Shown here piece after piece: positions 9,961 through 20,565 of a stretch of 64,000 nt of DNA (its first letter is position 1; each line of letters starts with the position of its first letter). The notes below the pieces were generated by a model. That model made no database searches and was not told where the DNA came from. It saw only the letters and a program-made list of their open reading frames with translations. Location: assembly GCA_029747015.1 (NCBI GenBank), contig JAKOGI010000334.1, forward strand, positions 252,501-316,500, in the 5' to 3' direction. Source of the DNA: Carnegiea gigantea (taxonomy: Eukaryota > Streptophyta > Magnoliopsida > Caryophyllales > Cactaceae). A program made the position numbers and the translations under genes.

Positions 9961-12384
9961 GTTAGTCTTTTTTCTTTTGAGTAGGAGGGGAGGAATTAAT
10001 CTTATTTTGTTTAGATGAGTACCAAAAATGATCACATAAATGCTTGAAATAAGTAACATCTTACTAACCTACTATAAAAAAATTTCAAAACTTTTTTTAT
10101 CAAATAAAAATATGTTCACAATCTTATATATTTTATGTGACGAAATAATGAATAAAAAACACTAGTTATCCAATTCATATAATGAAACAAATGAAGCACA
10201 ATGTTAATTACCAAACACTCATCTAACTTCTGTGCACAATTACAGAAAGCTATTGTGGAGCTATAACACAACCATAGTGCAGCTACACCTTCCCTACAAG
10301 CAACCATTATATTATTTAACTAAATAAATGTTTTATTATTTCATTAAAATCTTGAAATTAGTATAGGAACCTATCTGAAATTTTTATTATGATTATTAAT
10401 TCTCATCAACGTTAATAATATACGATACCCTAAAACTTAATAAATTTTGGCTCTCTCCTATTTACATTCATCAGTTGTAACATGAACAACACCACCCTTA
10501 CCATTAGGTTTATGTTATGATATCTACTTTTACACTTGATAACTTTATTCACCCTCAAGAAAATATTTTGATGATTTCTCCAAAAAAAATCCATACAAGG
10601 AAGGAATTTTCAACCCTTGAATATTCAATTCATCTACTTTGAATAAATTTAGCATGAGCGTGGTATTGATTGTCATGGTTACCATGCCTAGCTTATCACA
10701 GTGAAGGTTCTATTGACTCAACTCAAGTTCTCCGTTACATTGGTTTTCAAATCTTGTTCTCGTAAAACAAGTTTCCCAATAGAGCCACCACTGCAAGGAC
10801 CACGACCAGGAACCTAGGTTACGAACGGCCGGATCCGCTTGCTGGGTGCATGGTTTGAATTTTATTTTATTTACTTCCCTTTATTTTTAGCTAAAACAAC
10901 TCAAACTGCAACACAAGGTTGACTCAGACTTAGGAACCCCCATCTGGTTCCAAATAGTACTAACTGTCTGGCACAAAGGCTGGATAACGGCCCTGATCTA
11001 ACTTGGTTCTTAGGCCAGCACAGGGTCCTAATTTTCAGCCCAAACAGTGATACTATCTAGATCATGGGGCATGATCTAGATCCCGACCCAAGGTCCTTAT
11101 TTTGCCCAATCCAAAAAGTTAAGTAGAAATAAAATAAAAAATTAAAATCCATTCAATAGAGTCACCGGTTAGCGTTTAGGAAAACTTACAATACCAATCT
11201 CTAAAACAAACCATAAACTAAAAGGGGATACTGAAAGGGACAATAGGTTCATTCTTAAAGAAGTTTTTGAAAGGGCCGTGAGTAATCCCTAAAGATGGAA
11301 CCATCTAACTCCACAAGTTCGAACCAAGGATCTAGATTTAGGAATGAATGTACCAATCAAAAATAGGAAATTAGAATTAATTCACACTTAAACACAATGT
11401 ATGCTAACATATTACAATCTAGCAAATTAGCTAATAAGGTTTAAAGAAACAATGCTAATCTAAGGCAACACAAAGAGACGATTCAAATAATTACAGCAGA
11501 CTGAGATAGACTAACTAAAAATTACATCTTTGCTTAAAATAAAAAACTAAATAAAATAAGTACAAGACAACAAGAAAAAGATCAGAAAAGCTAATTAAGT
11601 TCGTGCCCTCGGGATGACCCACTTACTTTACTTGGAAACCTAGCATGACTTTTGCATCTTTTCTAGTCAATCAATTTCTCACTTTGAGTCTCTTTGCCCC
11701 CAATTTTCAATATGTTTTCTCTTAAATTTTCTAGTGTGTTCAACCTTACGGTGAGGCACCCTTTTTATAGCACTTAAAGGATAAAATTAGCTCATTAAAA
11801 AAATACGAAAAGAAGATGAAGTGTCTCTTAGCAAAAATTAATCTAATGTGTCCATCCAATAAATTTATCAAATGAGATATGTTTGGTAGATGGCGAAGAA
11901 AGCCAAGAACTCAGTCAAGTGCTTGCCAACCACCAGGAAACCGAGTCAGTTCCTGGCCGATTTAGGTTAGAACCCAGTCGAGTTCTTGATTTTTTTTTCA
12001 TAGTATGGACCAGGCTAGACAATTACGCATTTAAAGTATGACATTTTCTCCCTTTTAGGCTCTAATTAAAAATTCTTTGCACTGGGCCCCCAAATATATA
12101 GATTGGAGAATAGGCTTCCTCATTAGGGATCCATAAAATTTAAGACATCATTCTTAGCTGCCTACAATATCTTATTTCTTGACAATAAATAATTTTCAAA
12201 GTACCAAGGTTTTTTTTTTTTTTTAAACCACCCTATTCAGCCTTCCTTCTGTGGTGATTTGCCTTAATCAATTGGGACGCACTATTGGTTTCAAACTCTA
12301 TCTCACCTGTATTTGACTTAACAGTTGGAGTGAGTAAAGTTCATGTCAAACTTTATTTCCTTAGAAATCGATCAAGGCAGATCA
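9961..12384. other. Non-coding repeat debris, no gene recognised
   Basis: No open frame with a recognisable domain was found. The phrases AATAGAGCCACCAC (10780) and AATAGAGTCACCGG (11154) look like related repeat debris, possibly from a non-coding LTR element. No paired LTR ends were found. A 27-bp perfect palindrome lies at 11055. The DNA just before 12385 lacks the primer-binding site expected upstream of the decayed copia that follows. Confidence 0.35.
11055..11081. repeat. Perfect 12-bp inverted repeat with 3-nt loop
   Basis: ATCTAGATCATG is followed by GGG and then by its exact reverse complement. It contains nested TCTAGA sites. No T tract follows, so it is not an obvious terminator, and its role is unknown. 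Confidence 0.8.
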
Positions 12385-15300
12385 CACACTAGACCCCCAT
12401 TGTTCAAAGGAGCCAACTTTGGTTATTAGAGAGAGAAAAAAACGTATGCAAATATTCTTGAACGATAAGGAGCAATAGATATTGAATATTGTCAATAACG
12501 AGACGATTTCCCAATGTAAATCAAGAAAGGAGAAGGAAAAGAGATGATTCTAAGTGCTAAAGAAGACCACAGGGATGAAGAAAGAGCTAGAGTCCAAAAA
12601 AAATTGTAGAGCTCTGATCATCCATGTCTGTGCAATTGATCGAAGTGAATTCAATGGGGTCTCAGCATGCGAGACAACTTAAGAATGTTGGACACATTGA
12701 CTCCCACATATGAGGGAGCTAGTCAAGTCATAGAGACCAAGATAAACATCTATATTCATCATTATGAACTCCTTAAGTGCTACCAAATGAATATGTCAAG
12801 AAAAGATACATATGGTTTACAAAAGATTGTCAATAATACTAATCCTTGAGGAGGACCCTGCTTAAATGAAGAGATGGTTAGAAAAATACTCAGATATCTC
12901 TCCTGATGCAAGTGGGGCTCAAAAGTGACAACAATTGAACAAGCCCAAAATCTCAAGACATTGCGACTAGATGATTTACTATAGAAACTAGGCACTCATG
13001 AAATTCATCTTCAAAAAGAATCAGATGATCCACCCAAGAGAGGAGCCGCTTCGAAGGTCGCTAAGGAGGACTTTGACAATTAAGATCAGTCCCATGAGGA
13101 AAACGATGAAGCAATGGTTATGATTGCCAGGCAATCAAGGAACTGTCTTACGAAACCAAAATCTTGATTACATGAAATTCTTTAGAGCAAGCTCATCAAA
13201 ATCTAAAAGTACCAAATCTCATTCCCAGAGCTGTGACACTAAAATTACTTGCATTAGATGAGATCAGCTAGGGCACATGATGTATGATTGTCCAAACCTC
13301 AAGAAATCCACGGAGCCAAAGAAACTCAAAGGGAAGAAGGCAATGTCAGCTGCCAGAAAGGACAATGACTCCACTACTGAAGAAAATAAGATAAAACTGC
13401 TAAGACAATAATTCAAACCATCACCCTTTGGACTTTGACTTCATTCTCTGTCTAAAGTAGATGTTATTGAAATTGTGGTCCGTGAGATGAATAGTGAGAT
13501 CCCTCGCTAGGCTCAAGTCAAGCCGCTTCCTGATAAAAGTGAGTCCCTAGAGAAAGAGAAAGAAGTATTAGAAAATCAAAAACTTCATGGACTAGAACTC
13601 TTTGAAGAACTTTCAACAAAGGGACTCAGAAAAGGAAATTGATGATTTAAAAAGACATCAAGATGTTACCTTAAATGAACAATAGTCTTTACATGATCTT
13701 TGTGAGCATTTCATCAAAAGGTTTGTATTGTTGAAAATAAGGCAGAGCGATTAAAAAGGCAAATGAAAACATTTAAAAACCTTTTCAAAATTCACTATGT
13801 GGGAAGAAAACTTGGAAAGGCTATTTTGTTCACATCATATATCCTTCAACAAAGAAAGTCTAGGCTTTGACCCCTCAAATGGGAAAAAGGTTTATACAAA
13901 TTTCTTTATAAAGAAAAATAAACTTGTAAAAAATAAAGATGAATCTGCGAGGTCTAGAACTGGCAAGTCCATAAACTTATGGAATCTTCAAACGAACTCT
14001 ATCAGAAGAGGACATAGAAACCTTCACTATCCTAGGAGACATCAGATAGGTGCTAACTCTAGAGGAAGTTACCTTCACTCTAGATATGACAGGGATACCA
14101 TAGGAACCACAACTTTAAAAGAAGTAATAGGAAATCCTAGGTATCCCAGAGATGATAACAGAAGATCCAATTTCAGAGGAAGTTACGAACAACTCTAGCT
14201 ATCAATAGATATATCATGGACACTCTAACTATGATGACAAATCTAGATATCCTAGACAGAGCAATCTAAACACTTCATATGAAAGAAAAGAAGAGAGACA
14301 AACTTAGGCACCTAAGGAAGATAGATATTGAGATCTATTATCTGACTAAGGATCTAACTTTGAATAACAGGTTGTAAAAAGGCTTGATTTCCATTTTACA
14401 AATATGTTTGAAGATAGAAGAAGATATCTAGTGTCTGGACAATGGATGTTTCAAGTGCATGACCGAAAATACTTTATGCTTCACTAAAATCTTAATGCAA
14501 AATGGAGGAAATATCATATTTGGAGATAATGGCAACGGAAAAATCATTGGGTGTAGAAAATTCAGTCAAAATATCTCTGTTCACTTGATAACGTGCATTT
14601 AGTTGAATAAAGTACCTAATCAAAATGTAATGTCCCCAACTTTGACACTGAAAAAGTCACACTCTCTTCACCCAGAATAAATGATACTTTTGTGGCATGT
14701 CTAGATGAAATTAAAGCAAAGAATTTTGCAAGTCACAAGGCACACTATGATGAAGGTTGGCATTGTTATAGATGACTAGCTCAGGAAAATGTGCACACCA
14801 TTGATAAAATTGCCTAACGTGAACTAGTTAGAGGGCTACACAAGCATAAGTTCACTAAGGACCAAATTCTATAATGTATATGTCATACGGTAGAGCATCT
14901 TTCAAATCAATTAAGTGTGTCACCACTAGACCTCTTAAACTATTGCACATGGATCTGTGAGGTCCATTATAATTCAGAGTCTTGGTGGAAGTAAGTATGC
15001 ATGTGTTATTATTTATGATTATTGTAAGTGCATATGGAATTTGTTTATGAAAGACAAGACAGAAACTTTCAAGAATTTGTTAGACTAACCAAACAAGCAG
15101 CTACATAAGGGTCTAATTGTGACAAGTGGTCATAGAAGCGAATTAAATCAAGAATAATTCATTGAATATTATAAGAAACATGGTATATCTCACAACTTCT
15201 CAGCTCTAAGAACTCCATAGTGAAATGTAGAAATTGAAAGTAAAAATAGAACTATCAAAGACATAGTAAATACCATACAATTTGCAATAATGATCTTCTA

Positions 15301-15612
15301 AAGTCCTTCTAGATAGAAGCTACAAGCACAGCTAGCTGCATTCTCAACAAGCGTCTACTAAGACCAATTTTAAAGAAAACTCCCTACAAACTCTTCAAGG
15401 GAAAGGGACCAAATGCATCTCACTTCAAAGCTTTTAGAAGTAGGTGTTACACCTACAATAATAGTAAGAATAATCTTGGCAAATTCAACGTCAGGAGCAA
15501 GAAAGGTATTTTTGTGGGATACTCATCCTACAGTAAAGCTTACAAAGTTTATAACAGAAGTACAAAAACCATTAAAGAAAGTGTTTGTGTTGTCATTGCA
15601 GAGAATAACTAA
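12385..15612 (+). pseudogene. Heavily decayed copia gag-pol
   Basis: Remnant of a Ty1/copia polyprotein, collinear with elements A and B downstream. At about 12393 there is a gag start-like phrase (PPLFKGANFGY, then a stop). At 12690-12780 is the gag helical region (YEGASQVIETKINI). A CCHC zinc knuckle lies at 13250-13291, in which the second Cys codon has become TGA (13259-13261). Integrase-core phrases appear near 14950-15060 (GGSKYACVIIYDY) and 15175-15230 (HGISHNFSALRTP). Integrase C-terminal sequence ends the remnant at 15360-15609 (LGKFNVRSKKGIFVGYSS, SKAYKVYNRS). Many stops and frameshifts separate these pieces, and RT and RNase H are absent. It is much older than A or B. No LTRs were identified for it. 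Confidence 0.8.
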
Positions 15613-15944
15613 TGGATATATTAGCTCATGCTTCTCTTAAGATTGTCAATCGAAAAGGGTTAATGGAGATAAAGAAGAATAGTCAGTCTCCGCCCTACGC
15701 CTCCTGCTGCCACACAGTGATATCACCCTCCTCTCTCTCTAAAATTATATCCTCTGTTCCATCAAAACATTCAATAGATCACCATCACAAGCATACAATG
15801 CCCCATCTAATAGTTACTGTTCTTTATGTTTTTGTTTTGTCGATATTTGATCGAAGCCTGTGGCACCTTACTAGTCCTCATACCGGTCTTGCCTCGGACT
15901 ATGTTCCCCTGAGATGAAATTGCTTTTTAGCCCCTTATTAGTGA
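15613..15944. other. Flank between decayed copia and solo LTR, nothing recognised
   Basis: One open frame (to 15917) has no recognisable content. CTGGG at 15945-15949 is the left target-site duplication of the solo LTR. Confidence 0.4.
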
Positions 15945-15949
15945 CTGGG

Positions 15950-17539
15950 TGTTGAGTATATTTAGTTTTGATGATAACAAATCCAAGTGTAAAACTTTGT
16001 CCAAGTAATGTTGCTCCAAACACGATCTCCAAACAGGCCTAACTGGTGTTTGTGATCTTTATTGTATTAACTGGTTTGCTACATGTGAGAACAAGCCTTC
16101 AAAACAGGTTTTACTTGGTGATTCTATATTAAGTCAAGAACACCACCTCGACAGTTGATTGTAAGGCATGTTCCTGAACTCTAGCAATGCAAAGAACAAC
16201 CCCAGCAAACAAGGTGGCCTTGGTGTTCACAGCAGCTCTACAAATCTTGGACAAGATGACTGGTTCAAAACAAGAAGTCTTGGGTATATAGGTTTTATTT
16301 ATTTAGACTCTTGTTAATATGCCAATATTGAAAACGTCATTTTAAACACCTCTTGAATCGGTATTTGCGCTAAGTGCTTCAGAACACCAGTTGCGAACAA
16401 CCCTGCAAACAGGGTGCCTAGGGTGTTTCTGAACTGAAGTGGCCATACCCGGTTATCTTTGAAAATTCATTTCGGTTGGCCAAGATCTCTAGAATACTTT
16501 CTTTAAATTCCAAGATTGCTATTTTTCTGAAAAGGATATTTCTTGAAAATATTATGGGAGATTTGCGAAAATAGGTTTTGGGAGAATTGCCAAAACTAAA
16601 AGATTCCCTTTGCCTATATTTTCGGATATGATAAAATTTCAAAAGCTGAAGATTTCTGGTTGTCATTTGAATCTTCTTCACGGCTATGGGAAGATAAGGG
16701 TTATCTCTTAAGATAACAAATCCCTTATATTTTGGGAAAAATTTATCACTAGCCGTTGGGGAGTATTTCTTGCTTGAAAATCGTTTTCCCTACTTAGCTG
16801 ATTCTTTCACCTCTCCTTGTTTTTGACCGTTGGATTTTGTGTTTAAAATCTCAGCATTTCACTCCCATTTGAATAGATGAGAAAAGACGAGAAACATACA
16901 CAATATACGCAAAAAAAGGGAAAATTTCAAAAGTGGTTTTTCTAGTGAGAAGAATTTTTTCGAGTTACGCTTGAGAAAAGAAAAACCGAGATAAGTTGTG
17001 TTTAAACAGAGCTTTCAAGATATTGGCATACTAGGACCTCATTGTACCTTACATCTGCTTAAATCAGAAGCACCCCTGTAAGGTGTTTTGTAACCCTGAT
17101 CTTGGATCAGAAAAGTGAGTGAGTGGTCCTCAGTCGTGTGGACTTTGGACGTGTCCAATCTGGTGAGATTTGGACGTGGTGTAACCCTTCTTAGAGAAGA
17201 AAGTTACATGGTTGCAAGTTGTAACAAGGTGTGTTACATTTGTAACGTGTGAAGCCCGTTAGTGAAAGTGGTTAAATCCTACACGAGGTAGGTCGTGGTT
17301 TTTCACACCTCAGTTGGGCTAGAGGTGTTTTCCACGTAAAAATTGTATGTGTGCTTTATTTTCCGCATTTATCTTGGTGATTTTTGCATTTGCAATATTT
17401 GAGAACACCCCCTGCAAACAAGTCACTAGGGTGTTTGTCATCTGAGAATAACCTCTGTGAGGGTGTTTGTTATTTACAATGCGAAAATCAGACACCACAA
17501 TTCACCCCCTCTTGTGGTTGTATACTCACGAATTTAACA
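15950..17539 (+). mobile_element. Solo LTR of SIRE-like copia family A, TSD CTGGG
   Basis: A 1590-bp LTR starting TGTTGAGTATATTTAG and ending CGAATTTAACA (TGTT...AACA), matching 26491-28077 almost base for base. CTGGG sits on both sides (15945-15949 and 17540-17544). No primer-binding site or coding region follows, so this is a solo LTR left by LTR-LTR recombination. It shares a motif order with the family B LTR: TTTTGATGATAACAAA near the start, GGCATACTAGGA, a series of GTTAC/GTAAC words, and CACCACAATTCACCCC near the end. The two families are therefore related. Confidence 0.9.
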
Positions 17540-19254
17540 CTGGGTCTACATGCCCTTGAGTAGTACTTGGGTTTGTGGTCAAGGGACTATGTCTCGTTAA
17601 TAAGCACCTATTTAAGTGGCATTTTCCAAATGGCAATCAAAATTTCTCTTTCTTATCTATTAAATCATTAATTGTTTTCTATTCTTGTTTCTAGTACCCA
17701 AATTTTATCTTCTATTTTTTTGTAGAAGTCAAAGGAGAAGAAGAGCCAGATGCTGCTCATTAAAACAAGTACATAAGACAGCTAGGGAAACTCATTGCAG
17801 TGCCTTAATGGGAGCGTTAGAGACACTAAGTGTTTGCATGCTCTTACTTTGACCATTACATTCACTGTGATGTGCTATTACACTAATAATGATGAGATTA
17901 ATCACCTTTCATCAAAAGCTAGAGTTTTTTAGGACTTTCAGGGCCAACTAGTCAAAGACTAGTTTTGGGGAATGACAAAAAGATAAGCCAAAGTCTAGCC
18001 AGAGTGGCCTTATGTGAATATAATGCCACAAAAACTAATGAAATGGTCAGAGTTGTGCATTTGACAGCATTAATCGTAGTAGCATCGTTATAATGAACCA
18101 TCGTAGTCAATCTTATCAAAACAGGATCACTATAAAATACCTAGAGCTTTTATTCCTACAAAATCATTTATTTTACATTCAACTTATGACGTTAAGGTTC
18201 ACATTGAATATTGTATATTACATTGTTCCTTCGATAAAAAATATTCTTTGGTACACTACTAACAATGTGGATCTACGTTAATTATTAAGTGCATCATTAA
18301 ATGCATGATGTTGACAATTAGTCATTTCCTTGACAATTTGAATTGCAACTTGCTTAATTGCTAGTGGTTCATTGTCCTACTTGGCCTGATATTTCATCGC
18401 CCGCGAACATGATCAAGAGTAATTTTTGTCAGTAATTGGAAGAATTATTAAGGGAAAAGATTAATTTCACTTAATCTTTTTCTTATCATAATTCTTCAAA
18501 TTACTGACAAAAATCACTCTTGACCATATTCACGGATGATAAAATATCAGGCCAAGAAGGAAAATGAACCACTAGCAACTAAGCTAGTTGCAATTCAAAT
18601 TGTCAAGGAATAACTAACTGTTAACATCATGCATTTAATGATGACAGGGCAATTTTCAATCACGTCCCTTAACTAGATTACTTATAACTTATTATTAAGA
18701 AGATAAAGGAGCAATGGATACATCAACCGTTATTTCCATAAGAGAGAAGGCAATAAATTATTCCTTTTGAGGAAAATTTGATCAAGTCTAAATCAATGCA
18801 ATCTACCAAAGAAGGAAATTATAACACTTCCTAAAATAGCTGGCAAAGTTCTTATACACATTTCTGCAATTCAAGAAGAAGGGTTGAGACTAAAAGTGGC
18901 TACAATGGTTGTATTACTTACATCCAATGGTTCAAGTAATGCAAGGAAGACCGATAAATAGAAGAACTATTTAAAGACAAAAAGTTACAATACTTGAAAA
19001 GAAAATAGCATATTATGTTTTCATAATGATTGTACTCATACATTTCAATTTTCTAGACTACTGGTGTGCCAAGAGTAAGAGCAAGTCACTTCTTTTGTAT
19101 TGACATTTTATTAGCTCGATTACTGTTCTTATATAGAAGATTATCGTTTGTGTACTATTCAGGATCAATATGTGCAAATTTTATACTCTTATACTACCTA
19201 TATTTAGCTCATAGTAATTCATAAATTAGTTTCTTATTAGTGTTTTTTGGTTTT
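17540..19254. repeat. Flank segment F, copy 1 of a large direct duplication
   Basis: 1.7 kb of AT-rich sequence repeated at 28078-29793 with only scattered substitutions (roughly 1 percent by eye). It includes the 357-bp foldback at 18289. No gene was recognised; the short open frame 18093-18281 has no domain. It starts with CTGGG, the TSD of LTR A, and ends with GTTTT, the TSD of element B. It is therefore the old host DNA between the two insertion sites. Confidence 0.85.
18289..18645. repeat. Foldback element, two arms of about 175 bp
   Basis: The left arm (18289-18464) and right arm (18471-18645) are near-perfect reverse complements around a 6-nt centre. The outer ends read GTGCATCATTAAATGCATGA and, reversed, GTCATCATTAAATGCATGA. 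A long snap-back like this may be a foldback MITE or a small-RNA precursor. I could not identify a clear target-site duplication. The same structure is present at 28827-29184. Confidence 0.85.
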
Positions 19255-19897
19255 TGTTGGGAAATTGTTGACCCCATCATTATGTAATGTAAGGTTTTGA
19301 TGATAACAAACACAAATGGAATATACACTTGAGTGTGTTGATCGAACAGGTTCCAAATACTGTTTGAAAAATTTTGAAATTGCTTGATTAACCATGGTCG
19401 AGAACAGGTCTTAAGAACAGGTCCTCAGAACAGCTGAATGGCAAAGAACTTAAAGTACATCAAAGACATGGAGTACTTCAGAAACAGCCCAGGGAACAGT
19501 TCTGAGTAATATCGTAGCAACAGGTCTGAAGAACAGTTCCTCAGAACAGCTGAATGGAAAAGAACTTAAAGCACATCAAATACATGAAGAACTCCAGGAA
19601 CAGTTCAGGAAACAGTTTTGAGTAACACCACAGCATTGAAGTAACAAGTCAAGATCCTATAGATGCTATCCGGTGGATTCAACAAGAGTCTTTGTCTATT
19701 TTAGGTTTTATTTTCTTAGATTCTTGTTAATATGCCACTTGGAAGAACTCGATTTAACACTACCTTGAATGATTTTTAAGAACACTGTCTCAGATCAGTT
19801 CTGAGATCAGGCTTCAGAATGTTTTCAAGTCAAAATGATTTTTCACAGTTTTTTTCCAAATCTTGGGCTGACGTTTCTGAAAATATTTGAGATAAAT
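19255..19897 (+). mobile_element. Truncated LTR of family B (5' 643 bp) joined to element A gag
   Basis: Starts TGTTGGGAAATTGTTGACCC, preceded by the TSD GTTTT, and matches 29794-30435 until GAGATAAAT. There the match to the two other B LTRs stops and gag coding sequence of element A begins. The rest of the LTR, the primer site and the N-terminal gag are missing. This is a recombination junction, not an insertion, because no LTR end or TSD is present at 19897. Confidence 0.85.
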
Positions 19898-20565
19898 CAG
19901 ATTCAGATTCAGATGATGAATCAGCAATCAGCTTCTCAAATCTCAAGAACAAGGTACATGGTCTTAACAAAGCCACTTTAGAAGAACTTCTATATAATTT
20001 GATAGACACCTGTGCTGATCTAAAAAGAGAAGTTCGTGACCTAGAGCTTGAAAATGAAATTCTCAAAAATGAAAAACTCAGTTTACATGAGAATATTAAC
20101 GTGCTTAGAGAAGACCTCTTTCTAAAAGAAGGCGATTATACACAAGTAGAGAAAAAACTCTTTGAAGTGGAAGAAATAGTTGAATCCCTGCTAAATGAAA
20201 AGCAGAGCTTGAATGCCACCATAGAAAAATTAGAAACTGATCTTCCCACAAACAAACGCTGGAACAAATCTTCACAAGCCCTTGATTGGTTAAACACTCA
20301 TCACAGTAGAAACAAAAAGGGACTTGGTTACAAGCATAAACGGACCGTTTACCCAATACATAGAAAGTATGTGGGATTACCTGAAAACAACGTTTGCTTT
20401 CATTGTGGTAAAACGGGTCATTATAGATACACTTGCCCTTTAAGAAAACATGCCAATGAAAAGAATGAAAGGTATGTGAAACAAATCTGGATTAGAAAAT
20501 ATGAGCTTTACATGTCTAAAAGAATGGGACTCAAGTGGATCTGGGTTCCCAAAACTAACCCGTGA
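19898..20565 (+). pseudogene. Element A gag, C-terminal part with zinc knuckle
   Basis: N-terminally truncated nucleocapsid/gag protein, in frame from the junction. It begins with an acidic Ser/Asp stretch (SDSDSDDES), followed by a long coiled-coil-like region of Leu/Glu/Lys heptads (about 19950-20250). Then comes RWNKSSQALDWLNTH and an intact CCHC knuckle, CFHCGKTGHYRYTC (20395-20436). It ends GLKWIWVPKTNP with TGA at 20563. The matching part of element B shows that the missing upstream portion holds the first knuckle and the gag helical core. The pol frame continues in phase after the stop. Confidence 0.85.

Noticed and set aside
16418..16681. Minus-strand 87-codon ORF in LTR A (also at 26959)
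   Set aside because: It is present only because the LTR is duplicated, has no domain, and is opposite to LTR transcription.
19250..19897. Partial LTR B considered as a separate insertion
   Set aside because: It shares flank and TSD with the full element B through the large duplication and has no right-hand end.
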